From NCBI RefSeq assembly GCF_020614395.1, contig NZ_CP085324.1, forward strand, positions 1,927,564 to 1,991,563: a stretch of DNA of 64,000 bases. The letters are read 5' to 3'. The notes beneath the pieces are model-generated. The model was not told the origin of the DNA, ran no database searches, and worked only from the letters and a program-made list of their open reading frames with translations. The translations under genes and the position numbers were made by a program. Origin of the DNA: Salarchaeum japonicum (GTDB lineage: Archaea > Halobacteriota > Halobacteria > Halobacteriales > Halobacteriaceae). Below are positions 7,827 through 17,398 of this stretch, in pieces. Each line of letters starts with the position of its first letter. Position 1 is the first letter of the stretch.

Positions 7827-8209
7827 TACAACCAAACAGTAGGCCGCCCCCCGGATAACACTTCCGAGAGTCAAGGTACCACGACTCCCTACGAGACGTT
7901 TGTCCACCCGAGACCGTGGTGGCGCGTTCCTGAAACCACCAAGCACTTACCGGTCGTCGCTGAACGCCCGGTGATGGTTCGACGGCCGCGGCCGGTCTAC
8001 GACCCTCGTTCTCCCCCCGCCGCGCGGGCGGCCCGATAGCCGCAGCACTCGGGTTCGCCACGCTCCCCGCTACCGACCGGGAGTCGCAGTTCTCGCCGTC
8101 TACCGCACGAAATGCAGACACACGCCGCGTCCCCCCGGGACGCACCGGACAGCGCACCGCTCGCTAGCCACAGCCACGCTCGCCGTTCGCGAACGCGGGG
8201 TGGTGGGTC
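7827..8209. other. Gene-free region between cold-shock and MFS genes
   Basis: These 383 bases lie between divergent genes. The right part (about 7970-8200) is very GC-rich. A minus-strand reading ending at 7997 contains CVCISCG and CCG motifs like a small zinc finger, but it has no usable start codon. The cold-shock promoter must lie at the left end. I see no supported gene. Confidence 0.4.
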
Positions 8210-9448
8210 GTGACCGACTCCGTCTGGCGGAACCGGAGTTTCCGCCGGTTCTTCGCCGGCCAGTTCGTGACGAACGCCGGGGACAGCCTCTACACCGTCG
8301 CGGTGCTCTGGCTGGCGTTCGAACTCACCGGCTCCACGGGAGTGACTGGCGCGCTGAACGCGATTCTCCTCCTGCCGTGGCTCCTCCAGATACTCGCGGG
8401 GCCGCTCGTCGACCGCCTCCCGCTGAAGGGCGTGCTCGTCGGCGCGCAACTCGCGCAGGGCGTCGTCGTGCTCGCGCTCCCCGTCGCCGCCGCGACCGGC
8501 GTCCTCGGCGTCGAGGTGCTGTTCGCGGTCGCGCCATTGTTGATGCTGGCGTCGCTCGCGATGGCACCGATGGAGACCGCCGTCCTCCCGCGAATCGTCG
8601 AGGACGGCCGGCTCTCGGCGGCGAACTCGGCGCTCGCCACCGTGACGCTCGGTCTCGACATGGTGTTCGACGCCGTCGGGGGCGCGCTCGTCGCGACCGT
8701 CGGCGCGACCGCGCTGTTCCTCGCGGACGCGGGGACGTTCGCGCTCGCCGCCGTCCTGTTCGCCGGCGTCGGCCTCGACGCGCCCGAATCGCGCGATGAG
8801 AACCCGTCCGTCCGCCAGGTTCTCGGGTCGTACCGCGCCGACCTCCGGGAGGGCGTCGAGATTCTTCGCGGAACGGTGTTCGTCGAACTCGTCCTCACCA
8901 CCGCCGTCGCGAACTTCACCACGGGAGTGACGCTCGCGGTGCTGCCGGCGTTCGGCGCGTCGCTCGGCGGCCCCCTGTACTACGGCCTGCTGCTGGGCGC
9001 GCTCGGCGTCGGCCGCCTCCTCGGGTCGCTCGCCGGGCCGTACGTCGAGGGCGTGCCGTTCGGCCGCCTCCTGGTCGCGCACGGCGTCGGCGCGGCCTGC
9101 TGGCTCGCCGCCGTGCTCGCGCCGTCCCCCGCGCTCACCGTCGCCCTGTTCTGTCTCGCGTGGGTGCCCGTCGGCGCGAGCGGCGTGGTGTCCTCGACGC
9201 TGAACCAGCGCGTCTTCCCCACCGAGGCGCTCGGCCGGGTGTCCGCGACGAAGGGCACGGCGTCGGGCGCGACGCTCCCGCTCGGCTCCCTGCTGGGCGG
9301 TCTCCTGGGCGACCTCGCGGGGGTTCGGGCGACCATGGCGCTCGCCGCGTCCGGGTTCGCGTTCACCGCCGCCTACGTCCTCCTGCGCCCGCGACTCCGC
9401 CGCCTCCCGCCGGTTCGGGACGCGGAGCCGAGCGACTTCGGCCTCTAG
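8210..9448 (+). CDS. MFS transporter
   Basis: The protein has 412 residues and about twelve hydrophobic helices. It starts at GTG 8210 (VTDSVWRNRSFRRFFAGQFV), a common N-terminus of MFS_3-type exporters, and has a helix-2 region LAGPLVDRLPLKGVLVGAQ in the position of the MFS signature loop. Relatives export small hydrophobic compounds; the substrate cannot be told from sequence. Its stop codon overlaps the end of the convergent nadE by 4 nt. Confidence 0.88.
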   Translation: MTDSVWRNRSFRRFFAGQFVTNAGDSLYTVAVLWLAFELTGSTGVTGALNAILLLPWLLQILAGPLVDRLPLKGVLVGAQLAQGVVVLALPVAAATGVLGVEVLFAVAPLLMLASLAMAPMETAVLPRIVEDGRLSAANSALATVTLGLDMVFDAVGGALVATVGATALFLADAGTFALAAVLFAGVGLDAPESRDENPSVRQVLGSYRADLREGVEILRGTVFVELVLTTAVANFTTGVTLAVLPAFGASLGGPLYYGLLLGALGVGRLLGSLAGPYVEGVPFGRLLVAHGVGAACWLAAVLAPSPALTVALFCLAWVPVGASGVVSSTLNQRVFPTEALGRVSATKGTASGATLPLGSLLGGLLGDLAGVRATMALAASGFAFTAAYVLLRPRLRRLPPVRDAEPSDFGL

Positions 9449-10206
9449 AGGCCGGGCGTCGGCGGCCGCCGGCGCTTGTGCTCCGTGGAGTCGTGGAGGG
9501 AGACGAAGCGCTCGACGAGGTCGCGCTCGATACCGGTGTCGGCGACGATTTCCGGGACGGTGAGTTCGTGGTCGAGGTAGCGCCGGAGCACGGCGTCGAT
9601 AGTCTCGTAGGACGCGCCCAGTTCGCCCTCGTCGGTCTGGCCCTCCCAGAGCTCCGCTGTCGGCTGTTTCTCCACGAACGTCTCGGGGAGGCCGACGTAC
9701 TCCGCGAACTCGTAGAGGTCGGTCTTGTAGAGGTCGGCGAAGGGAGCCACGTCCACTCCACCGTCGCCGTGCTTCGTGAAGTAGCCGAGTTCGTACTCGG
9801 AGCGGTTGTCCGCGCCGAGCACGAGGAAGTCCCGGGCGTTCGCGGCCTCGTAGCAGTACGTCATCCGGACGCGCGCTCGGACGTTCCCGACCGTCTTCTC
9901 GTCGAAGTCGCCGGGGAGTCCCTCGCGGACGGACGCGACCGCGGGCTGGATGTCGTCTTCCTCGTATGGGACGGAGAGCGACTCGCAGAGCTCGCGGGCG
10001 TCCCGCATGTTCGCCGCGGAACTCGGCGCGCCCGGGAGGACGAGTCCGAGGACGTTCTCGGGGCCGACGGCGTCCGCGGCGACCCGCGCGCCGAGCGCGG
10101 AGTCCAGGCCGCCGCTGACGCCGAGCACGTAGCCCTCGGCGTTCGCGTCGTCCAGGCGCTCGCGGAGGAACTCGTGGATGCGGGCTTCGGCGCGCGCGTA
10201 GTCCAT
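9445..10206 (-). CDS. nadE: NAD+ synthetase (ammonia-dependent)
   Basis: The protein has 253 residues. It ligates ammonia to the nicotinate of deamido-NAD using ATP, the last step of NAD synthesis. The PP-loop SGGLDS is at residues 31-36, and GADNRSEYELGYFTKHGDGG and DLYKTDLYEF give the deamido-NAD and magnesium sites. No glutaminase domain is present, so ammonia is the nitrogen donor. The start at 10206 fits the family N-terminus (YARAEARIHEFL). It is divergent from mutS. Confidence 0.95.
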   Translation of the reverse strand: MDYARAEARIHEFLRERLDDANAEGYVLGVSGGLDSALGARVAADAVGPENVLGLVLPGAPSSAANMRDARELCESLSVPYEEDDIQPAVASVREGLPGDFDEKTVGNVRARVRMTYCYEAANARDFLVLGADNRSEYELGYFTKHGDGGVDVAPFADLYKTDLYEFAEYVGLPETFVEKQPTAELWEGQTDEGELGASYETIDAVLRRYLDHELTVPEIVADTGIERDLVERFVSLHDSTEHKRRRPPTPGL

Positions 10207-10332
10207 ACGCGGCGTCTCGGCCGCCGGACAGTTAACGGGTGCGGCGGTCGTCGGTTGCGCGTCGGTGTCTCTGGGGCGGAAAACCGCGTGAGTGCGACGA
10301 CTATTTCCGGCAGAACCCCCTGAATCTGGGGT

Positions 10333-12912
10333 ATGACTGAGGCGCTCGGCGCTCCCGAGAAGATGGCGGAGCGCCGCGAGGAACTGACGCCGATGCTCTC
10401 TCAGTACCTCGACCTCTGCGAGCGCTACGACGACGCGCTCGTCCTCTTCCAGGTCGGGGACTTCTACGAGACGTTCTGCGAGGCCGCCGAGGAGGCCGCT
10501 CGCGTGCTCGAAATCACGCTCACCGCCCGCGAGGACTCCACGGGCACCTATCCGATGGCGGGCATCCCCATCGACAACGCCGAACCGTACATCGAGACCC
10601 TCCTCGAATCCGGCTACCGGGTCGCGGTCGCCGACCAGGTGGAGGACGCGGACGCGACGAACAGCCTGGTCGAGCGCGCGGTCACCCGTATCGTCACGCC
10701 CGGTACCGTGACGGAGGACGAACTCCTCGGGGGCGACGAGAACAACTTCGTCGCCGCGCTCACCGGCGGGGACTCCTACGGGCTCGCGTTCCTCGACGTG
10801 TCCACCGGCGACTTCGTCGCGACGAGCGCGGACTCGCGCCAGCAGGTCAGGGACGAACTCGGGCGGTTTGCGCCCGCGGAGGCCGTGGTGGAACCGGGCG
10901 TTGACGCCGAGTTGTTCGGCGCGGACTGCATGGTGACGCGGTTCCGCGAGGACGCGTTCGACGCCGCGAGCGCGCGCGAGAAGCTCGACGCGTACTTCGG
11001 CGCGCCCGAGCGACGGCTCGCGGGCGACAGCGAGATTCGGGCGTGCGGCGCGCTCCTCTCGTACGCCGAGTACACGCGCGCCGGCCAGCAGGACACCCTG
11101 GAGTACCTGAACCACCTGACGCGCTACGACCCCCGCGACTACATGGTGCTCGACGCCGTCGCCCTGCGGAGCCTCGAACTGTTCGAACCGCGGAGCGTCC
11201 ACGGCCGCGAGGGGACGACGCTGGTGGACGTGCTGGACGAGACCTCGTGTGCGCTCGGCCGCCGGAAACTCACGGACTGGCTACGCCGCCCGCTCGTGGA
11301 CAGAGACCGTATCGACGCCCGGTTGGACGGCGTGGAGGAACTCCGCGGCGACCTCCGGACGCGCGAGGAGCTCGCGGAGGCCCTGCGGGACGTGTACGAC
11401 ATCGAACGCCTGATTTCGCGGGTGTCCCGGGGGCGCGCGAACGCCCGCGACCTCCGCTCCCTGGAGACGACGCTGGACGTGATTCCCGACCTCCGCGAGT
11501 TGCTCGTGGACGCCGACTCGGGGAAGCTACGCGACCTCCGCGCGCGCCTCCAGGACCTCTCGGACGTGCGCGAGGAAATCGGGAGCGCCATCGTGGACGA
11601 CCCGCCCCAGGAACTCACCGAGGGCGGCGTCATCCGGGACGGCTACGACGAGACGCTGGACGAGTTACGGGAGACGGAGCGCGAGGGCAAGCAGTGGATT
11701 CGCGACCTCGAAGCCGCGGAGAAAGAGCGGACGGGCGTCGAGTCGCTGAAGGTCGGGCACAACAGCGTGCACGGCTACTACATCGAGGTGACGAAGGCGA
11801 ACACGGAACACGTCCCCGAGAACTACGAGCGCCGCCAGACCCTGAAGAACGCAGAGCGGTACGTGACGCCCAAACTCAAGGCCCGGGAGGACGAAATCGT
11901 GCGCGCCGAGGGCCGGGCGGACGACCGCGAGTACGAGCTGTTCGTCGGGGTGCGGGAGTCGGTCGCGGCCGAGGCCGAGCGCGTGCAGGACGTGGCGGCC
12001 GCGGTCGCGGAACTCGACGCGCTCTGCTCGCTCGCGACCGTCGCGGCGGAGTACGACTACGCGCGCCCGGAGATGCGGGAGGCGGGCGCGCCCATCGACA
12101 TCGAGGGCGGCCGTCACCCGGTCGTGGAGCGCACCGAGGAGGGGTTCGTGCCGAACGGCGTCCACCTCGGCGGCGACGAGCGCGTCGCGGTCATCACCGG
12201 TCCGAACATGAGCGGGAAATCCACGTACATGCGGCAGGTCGCGCTCGTCTGCGTGCTCGCGCAGGTCGGGAGTTTCGTGCCCGCGGAGTCCGCGGAACTC
12301 GGCGTGCTGAACCGCGTGTTCACGCGCGTCGGCGCGAGCGACGACATCGCGGGCGGCCGCTCGACGTTCATGGTGGAGATGACGGAGCTCGCGGACATCC
12401 TCCGGGACGCCGACGACGGGTCGCTCGTGCTCCTCGACGAGGTCGGGCGGGGGACGAGCACGGCGGACGGCCTCGCCATCGCGCGCGCCATCACGGAGTA
12501 CATCCACGACGAGACGGACGCGTTGACGCTGTTCGCGACGCACCACCACGAACTCACCGACCTCGCGGACGACCTCGGGGAGGCGGTGAACCTCCACTTC
12601 CCCGCGACCCAGACCGGCGACGGCGTGGCGTTCCGGCACGACGTGGCGTACGGCGCGGCGACCGCGTCCTACGGCATCGAGGTGGCGAAGGCCGCGGGCG
12701 TGCCGGACGACGTGGTGCGGCGCGCGCGAGAACTCGTGGAGCGCGAACGCGAGCGGAACGCGGTCGAGGGCGCGACCAGCGGGGGCGCGCAGGAGGCCGA
12801 CGGCGGGAGCGCGCCGAGCGACATCGAGGACGCGCTCCGGGACGTGGACCTGGCGCAGACGACGCCGCTCGAAGCGATGACCGTCCTGCAGGAACTGAAG
12901 CGCCGGCTCTAG
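10333..12912 (+). CDS. mutS: DNA mismatch repair protein MutS
   Basis: The protein has 859 residues and is a full MutS. The N-terminal mismatch domain has VGDFYETF with the intercalating Phe-Tyr-Glu at about residues 44-46, followed by connector, lever and clamp domains. The ATPase has Walker [14 protein letters not shown] at about 622-634 and [13 protein letters not shown] at about 698-710, and a C-terminal region follows an acidic linker. It should recognise base mismatches and small loops. Halophile genomes often place mutL directly after mutS; here the next gene is nucS, on the opposite strand and overlapping by 4 nt. Confidence 0.97.
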   Translation: MTEALGAPEKMAERREELTPMLSQYLDLCERYDDALVLFQVGDFYETFCEAAEEAARVLEITLTAREDSTGTYPMAGIPIDNAEPYIETLLESGYRVAVADQVEDADATNSLVERAVTRIVTPGTVTEDELLGGDENNFVAALTGGDSYGLAFLDVSTGDFVATSADSRQQVRDELGRFAPAEAVVEPGVDAELFGADCMVTRFREDAFDAASAREKLDAYFGAPERRLAGDSEIRACGALLSYAEYTRAGQQDTLEYLNHLTRYDPRDYMVLDAVALRSLELFEPRSVHGREGTTLVDVLDETSCALGRRKLTDWLRRPLVDRDRIDARLDGVEELRGDLRTREELAEALRDVYDIERLISRVSRGRANARDLRSLETTLDVIPDLRELLVDADSGKLRDLRARLQDLSDVREEIGSAIVDDPPQELTEGGVIRDGYDETLDELRETEREGKQWIRDLEAAEKERTGVESLKVGHNSVHGYYIEVTKANTEHVPENYERRQTLKNAERYVTPKLKAREDEIVRAEGRADDREYELFVGVRESVAAEAERVQDVAAAVAELDALCSLATVAAEYDYARPEMREAGAPIDIEGGRHPVVERTEEGFVPNGVHLGGDERVAVITGPNMSGKSTYMRQVALVCVLAQVGSFVPAESAELGVLNRVFTRVGASDDIAGGRSTFMVEMTELADILRDADDGSLVLLDEVGRGTSTADGLAIARAITEYIHDETDALTLFATHHHELTDLADDLGEAVNLHFPATQTGDGVAFRHDVAYGAATASYGIEVAKAAGVPDDVVRRARELVERERERNAVEGATSGGAQEADGGSAPSDIEDALRDVDLAQTTPLEAMTVLQELKRRL

Positions 12913-13610
12913 GGGGTGAGCGGGACGAAGTCGTGGCCGGCCTCCGCGAGCAGGTGGCGGGCGCGGTCGGTGACGGATGGCGCGACGAGCACGCCCCGCA
13001 CGGCCGCGTCCGCGTGCAGGTCGCGGGCGAGCGCGTCGACGTATCGGTCGAGTTGGCTGGCGGCGTCGGGGCCGACCCGGCGGCGTTTCAGTTCCACGAC
13101 CACGCGGGTGCCGTCGGCGTCCTCGCCGTAGATATCGACGGGGCCGGCGGCGGTGTCGCGTTCGGTCGCGAGCGGGCGAAAGCCCTCCGAAATCAGGTCG
13201 GGGTCGGCGAGCACGCGCTCGCGGAGGTCGTCTTCGGTGCCGGAGACTTCGGCGTCGGCGTCGTCCAGCGGGAGGAGCGAGACGTGAGAAACGTGAGTGA
13301 ATCGGCAGTCGAGGGTTTCGCCGTCGCGTTCACCGTGGAGACGGAGTTCGTCGTCCTCGACGGAGACGGAGAGGGTTGCGCCGGGCGCGAGCCAGTTCAC
13401 GGGCTGGTGGCCGGTGGCGGCGTGCGCGAGCAGGGTGCCGTCGGGCTTGTGGAGGACGTGCCGGCGGCCGACGGGGAGCGTGCTGGTGGCGCGGCCGTCG
13501 TACGCGAGTTCGCACGCGCCGTACAGCGCGACGGCGCGGTCGTCCGCGTCCCGGAGGGCGTCGGCGGCCTCCGCGGGCGAGGGGTCGGCGAGGAACGCCG
13601 CGTCTGACAT
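12909..13610 (-). CDS. nucS: Mismatch-specific endonuclease NucS (EndoMS)
   Basis: The protein has 233 residues. The N-terminal half is the beta-rich dimerisation/DNA-binding domain. The C-terminal half is a RecB-like nuclease with Asp159 (PVDIYG), Glu173 and Lys175 (VVVELKRR) and Gln186 (SQLDRYV), the expected metal-binding and catalytic set. NucS makes double-strand cuts at mismatches and drives non-canonical mismatch repair in archaea and actinobacteria. Its last four bases overlap the end of mutS, a tail-to-tail arrangement of two different mismatch systems. Confidence 0.93.
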   Translation of the reverse strand: MSDAAFLADPSPAEAADALRDADDRAVALYGACELAYDGRATSTLPVGRRHVLHKPDGTLLAHAATGHQPVNWLAPGATLSVSVEDDELRLHGERDGETLDCRFTHVSHVSLLPLDDADAEVSGTEDDLRERVLADPDLISEGFRPLATERDTAAGPVDIYGEDADGTRVVVELKRRRVGPDAASQLDRYVDALARDLHADAAVRGVLVAPSVTDRARHLLAEAGHDFVPLTP

Positions 13611-13640
13611 ACGCGAAGCGTGGGCGTGCGGGGGTTTACG

Positions 13641-13931
13641 CTATTCGACGCGCGCGCCGCACCGCGGGCAGTACGTCGCGGCGGTGAGCACGGGGTGGAG
13701 GGGTTTCACCTGGAACTCGTAGCCGCAGTCGGAGCACGCGTAGGTGGGGGCCCGGCGAATCCAGACGGAGCGGCCGCCGACCGACTTCTGTCGAACGTCG
13801 TCGGACTCGACGAGCGCGCGGAGCGCGCGCTTCACGGCGTCCCGGGTGCGGTCGAGGCGGGACGCCACTTCCTCGGTGGTGTACGGTTCGAGCGGCGTCA
13901 TCGCGTCCCGCACGGCGTCGGCGTCGGTCAC
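13641..13931 (-). CDS. Small HTH and zinc-ribbon protein, possible transcription regulator
   Basis: From the GTG at 13931 the protein has 96 residues: a helix-turn-helix (YTTEEVASRLDRTRDAVKRA) and a C-terminal zinc ribbon with paired cysteines CSDCGYEF and CPRCGARV. This suits a small DNA-binding regulator. An ATG at 13988 would put the start inside the AT-rich promoter region, so GTG is preferred. It shares that promoter region with the divergent hydrolase gene and follows nucS on the same strand with 30 nt between. Confidence 0.7.
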   Translation of the reverse strand: MTDADAVRDAMTPLEPYTTEEVASRLDRTRDAVKRALRALVESDDVRQKSVGGRSVWIRRAPTYACSDCGYEFQVKPLHPVLTAATYCPRCGARVE

Positions 13932-13978
13932 GGCGGAGACTGCGTGGCGAGCGCGGATAACGGTTCGCCGACACCCAC

Positions 13979-13998
13979 CTATATACATTATAATAATT
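13979..13998. promoter_or_regulatory. AT-rich divergent promoter (TATA-like)
   Basis: The block ctatatacattataataatt is strikingly AT-rich. On the plus strand the CTATATAC part lies 24-31 nt before the ATG at 14010, right for a leaderless haloarchaeal transcript. On the minus strand the same block could serve the gene starting at 13931, with a short leader. Confidence 0.6.
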
Positions 13999-14009
13999 AA
14001 AGAATTAGT

Positions 14010-14816
14010 ATGTCACGTGATGGCGCGCCACTGTACACGCACCGACCCGAAACCGTCTCGACCGACCGCGGGAGCGGGGACGCCGTCGTGTTCGCGCACG
14101 GCACCCTGATGGATCGCACGATGTTCGCGCCCCAGATAGAGGCGTTCGCGGACGACTACCGAACCGTCGCGTTCGACCTGCGCGCGCGAACCGACCGGTA
14201 CGCGGACGACTACGACCTCGACGACCTCGTCGCGGACACCGAGCGGTTCCTCGACGCGAAAGGCATCGACTCCTGCGTCCTCGCCGGCATGTCCATGGGC
14301 GGGTTCATGGGGTTGAAGTTCGCGCTCACCCACCCCGACCGCCTCGACGGCCTCGTCCTCGTGGACTCGATGGCGAAACCGCACTCGCCCGCAGACCGCG
14401 AACGCCACCGGGAGACCGTGGACGCGCTCGAAGGCCTTCCGACCCTTCCCGAGGAGGCCGCGCGACCCGTCACGCACGAACTGTTCGGGGAGACGACGCG
14501 CGAGGAGCGGGCCGACCTCGTGGACGACTGGGTGGCGCGCTGGACGACCTACCCGGGGGACGCCGTGAAGGGCGAAGTGTACTCGTGGCTCGACCGCGAC
14601 GACCTCCGCGACGACGTAGCGGCTATCGACGCGCCCGTGCTCGCGGTGCACGGCGAGGAGGACGCCACCCTCGGCATCGAGGAAGCCAGAGAGTCCTATC
14701 GGGGGATTCCCGACCTGACGTTCGAGCCGATTCCGGAGGCGGGCCACTCCTCGAACTGCGAGAACCCCGCTGCGGTGAACGCCGCGCTCGACGGCTTCCT
14801 CGACCGCGTCTACTGA
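14010..14816 (+). CDS. Alpha/beta-fold hydrolase
   Basis: The protein has 268 residues and is a classical alpha/beta hydrolase: the oxyanion motif HGTLMD near residue 30, the nucleophile elbow GMSMGG with Ser95, an acid residue in APVLAVHGEEDATLG, and a catalytic His in EAGHSSNCENP near residue 247. Substrates of this superfamily are diverse (esters, lactones, C-C bonds) and cannot be assigned. It ends 32 nt before the AIR-synthase-like gene on the same strand. Confidence 0.85.
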   Translation: MSRDGAPLYTHRPETVSTDRGSGDAVVFAHGTLMDRTMFAPQIEAFADDYRTVAFDLRARTDRYADDYDLDDLVADTERFLDAKGIDSCVLAGMSMGGFMGLKFALTHPDRLDGLVLVDSMAKPHSPADRERHRETVDALEGLPTLPEEAARPVTHELFGETTREERADLVDDWVARWTTYPGDAVKGEVYSWLDRDDLRDDVAAIDAPVLAVHGEEDATLGIEEARESYRGIPDLTFEPIPEAGHSSNCENPAAVNAALDGFLDRVY

Positions 14817-14848
14817 GGGTTCTTAATCCCGGACGCGCTCGACTCGGT

Positions 14849-15868
14849 ATGGATCACGGGAAGGCGAGTCGCGAGTTCTTCGACCGGCACGTCGCGCCGA
14901 ACCTCGGCGCGGAGCGCGACGACGTGCTGCTGGGGCCGACGCACGGCGCTGACTTCGGCGCGCTCGACCTCGGCGACCGCGTACTCGCGCTCGCGAGCGA
15001 CCCCCTGTTCGTGCTCGGCGACCTCGGCGTGCGGGACGCGGCGTGGTTCGCGTTCCACATCGCTGTCTCCGACGTGGCGCTCTCCGGACTGCCCCCGACG
15101 CACCTCGCGGTGGACTGGAACCTCCCGCTCGACGCCGACCCCGCGTTCGTCGGCGAGGTGTTCTCCGTGTTCGACGCGGAGGCCCGCGACCTCGGCGCGA
15201 GCATCGTCACCGGCCACACGGGCGCGTACGAGGACTGTTCGTTCCCGACCGTCGGCGGCGCGACGGCGCTCGCGCTCGGCGACCACAGCGACCTCGTCCT
15301 CCCGACGGGCGCGACCCCGGGCGACCGCGTCGTCGTCACCAAAGGCCCCGCCATCGAGACGGTGGGCGTCGTCGCGAGCGTGTTCGGCGACCGGCTCGAC
15401 CTCCCCGAAGAGACCGTGAATCGGGCGCGCGACCGCCTCCGGGACGCCTCGCCGGTTCGGGACGCGCTCGCCGCCGCGGCGACGGGCGAGGTGACGGCGA
15501 TGCACGACGCGACGGAGCGCGGCCTGGCGAACGGCCTGCACGAACTCGCCGCCGCGAGCGGCGTCGGCGTCGACATCGCCCGGGACGCAGTACCAGTCTC
15601 GCCGGGCGTGCGCGAGGTCTGCGACGCCCTGGGTATCGACCCGTGGACGGCGTCGAGTTCCGGGACGGTGGTGCTCGCCGCGCGCGACAGCATGCCCGTC
15701 GTGGACGCGCTCGCCGACGAGGGGATTCCCGCCGCCGACGCGGGGCGCGTGACCGAATCGGGCGTCCGCGTGGACGGCAGTCCGCTCCCCGAACCTGACT
15801 CCGACCCCTTCTGGCCGGCGTACGCCGACCTCCGGAACCGCGACGACCGCCGCGGGCCGAACGCCTAA
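14849..15868 (+). CDS. AIR-synthase-related (HypE/ThiL-like) protein
   Basis: The protein has 339 residues and belongs to the PurM/HypE/ThiL/SelD fold: an N-terminal ATP-binding half (DDVLLGPTHGADFGALDLG, TGHTGAYEDCSFPTVGG) and a C-terminal half beginning TPGDRVVVTKGPAIET. No HypE C-terminal cysteine tail is seen; it ends in DRRGPNA. No hydrogenase genes occur in the window, so a HypE role is unlikely. Haloarchaea carry such free-standing paralogues with no established function. Confidence 0.75.
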   Translation: MDHGKASREFFDRHVAPNLGAERDDVLLGPTHGADFGALDLGDRVLALASDPLFVLGDLGVRDAAWFAFHIAVSDVALSGLPPTHLAVDWNLPLDADPAFVGEVFSVFDAEARDLGASIVTGHTGAYEDCSFPTVGGATALALGDHSDLVLPTGATPGDRVVVTKGPAIETVGVVASVFGDRLDLPEETVNRARDRLRDASPVRDALAAAATGEVTAMHDATERGLANGLHELAAASGVGVDIARDAVPVSPGVREVCDALGIDPWTASSSGTVVLAARDSMPVVDALADEGIPAADAGRVTESGVRVDGSPLPEPDSDPFWPAYADLRNRDDRRGPNA

Positions 15869-15892
15869 CTTCGCCGCCGCCGTTTTCGGCGT

Positions 15893-17281
15893 ATGCCCCA
15901 CGTAGTCGTCATCGGTGCGTACGGGAGCGCCGGCGTCGCGGCGGCGGAGACGCTCGCGGACTCCGACTTCGAGGTGACGCTGGTCGACGACGGCGACCCC
16001 GGCGGCGGCCTCTGCATCCTCCGCGGGTGCATGCCGTCGAAGGAACTGCTCTCCGTCGCTGAGCACGCGCATCAGGCGCGCCACGACCACCGAATCGAGG
16101 GCGCGGACGCGCTCTCCGTCGACCTCGCGGACACGGTCGAGACGAAGAACGACCGCGTGCTCGGGTTCGCGGAGCACCGGCGGAACGCCGTGCACGACCT
16201 CGCGGAGCGCGAGAACGTGACGTTCGTCCACGACACCGCGCGCATCGTCGGCGAGCACGAGGTCGAAATCGGCGGCGACACCGTCGAAGCGGACTACGTC
16301 GTCGTCGCCACCGGCTCTAGCCTGAACGTCCCCGCCGTCCCGGGTATCGAGGACGTGGACTGGATGGGGAGCCGGGACGTGCTCGACGCGACCGCGTTCC
16401 CGGACTCCGGGGTGGTGATGGGGTTCGGGTACGTCGGCGTCGAACTCGTCCCCTACCTCACTGAGGCCGCGGGGATGGACATCACGGTCATCGAGCACGA
16501 CGCGCGGCCGCTCGACCGCGCGGACGACCGCATCGGTGACGAACTCCTCGACCTCTACCGCGAGGAGTTCGACGTGACCGTGGAGACGGGCGTGATGGAG
16601 ACCGCCGTGGAGGAGCGGGACGACGGCGGCGTGCGGTTGTTCCTCGACGACGGCAGTCACGTGGACGCAGACCAGTTGTTCTGCTTCACGGGCCGCGCGC
16701 CGAACACCGACGGCGTCGGCCTGGAGAACGCCGGTATCGATGCCACCGGGGAGTGGGTGGCGGACACGATGCAGTCGCGGGACGCGCCGTGGGTGTTCGC
16801 GGCGGGAGACGTGCTCGGCGAGCGCATGATACTCCACATGGCGAAAGAAGAGGGGTATCTCGCGGGCGAGAACGTCCTGCGGCATCACGCGGGCGAGTCG
16901 CTGGAGTCGTACGACCCGATTCCGCACTACGTGATGTTCGCGGGCGCGGGCGTCTACCCGTACGCGTCCGTCGGGTACACCGTCGAGGAGGCCGAATCCC
17001 GAGGCTACGAGGACGTGGTGACGGCGTCGCGGGCGGCGAGCAGCGACGGCATCTTCAAGTCGAAGCAGGTGCCGTGGGGCCGGGCGAAGCTCGTCGTCGC
17101 CGCGGATGGAACCGTCCTCGGCTACCACGGACTCCACCACCACGCGGACGTGATGGCGAAGACGCTCCAGGTCGTCGTGGAGAACGGGCTGGACGTGCGC
17201 GACCTCCCCGACCGCGCGTACCACCCGACGACGCCCGAGATTCTGGACGGCCTGTTCCGGGACGCGAAGTCACAGCTGTAG
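15893..17281 (+). CDS. Pyridine nucleotide-disulfide oxidoreductase (Lpd/MerA-like)
   Basis: The protein has 462 residues, in the family of dihydrolipoamide dehydrogenase and mercuric reductase. A redox-active pair Cys41/Cys46 lies in GGGLCILRGCMPSK, an NAD(P) site in GFGYVGVELV near residue 180, a second FAD contact in VFAAGDVLGE, and the C-terminal His-Glu dyad in YHPTTPEI. The first FAD motif reads GAYGSAG, so the second conserved Gly of GxGxxG is Tyr. No lipoyl-complex genes are nearby. Likely an NAD(P)H-linked flavoprotein with an unknown disulfide or quinone substrate. Confidence 0.85.
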   Translation: MPHVVVIGAYGSAGVAAAETLADSDFEVTLVDDGDPGGGLCILRGCMPSKELLSVAEHAHQARHDHRIEGADALSVDLADTVETKNDRVLGFAEHRRNAVHDLAERENVTFVHDTARIVGEHEVEIGGDTVEADYVVVATGSSLNVPAVPGIEDVDWMGSRDVLDATAFPDSGVVMGFGYVGVELVPYLTEAAGMDITVIEHDARPLDRADDRIGDELLDLYREEFDVTVETGVMETAVEERDDGGVRLFLDDGSHVDADQLFCFTGRAPNTDGVGLENAGIDATGEWVADTMQSRDAPWVFAAGDVLGERMILHMAKEEGYLAGENVLRHHAGESLESYDPIPHYVMFAGAGVYPYASVGYTVEEAESRGYEDVVTASRAASSDGIFKSKQVPWGRAKLVVAADGTVLGYHGLHHHADVMAKTLQVVVENGLDVRDLPDRAYHPTTPEILDGLFRDAKSQL

Positions 17282-17398
17282 GCGTGCTGGGGGCGTTCAG
17301 GCGACGCGTCCGCGTCCGTGCGCGGCGCGCCGCCGTTCCGAAGTAGCCCGCGCACGGCCCGAGTCAGGGCACGCCGGCCGCTGGCCGCGGCTTCCTAC

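Noticed and set aside
7997-8140. Minus-strand cysteine-rich reading with CVCISCG and CCG, like a small zinc finger
   Set aside because: No in-frame ATG, GTG or TTG lies within a sensible distance upstream, and codon use is poor. I keep it only as a note to the gene-free region.
11043-13607. A second long plus-strand frame inside and beyond mutS
   Set aside because: It is Arg/Gly/Ala-rich noise in a shifted frame, and continues through nucS, which has intact catalytic motifs on the other strand.
14849-15868. Assignment of the AIR-synthase-like protein as HypE
   Set aside because: The C-terminal cysteine motif used for cyanide transfer is missing and no hydrogenase gene is nearby. I kept the broader family name.
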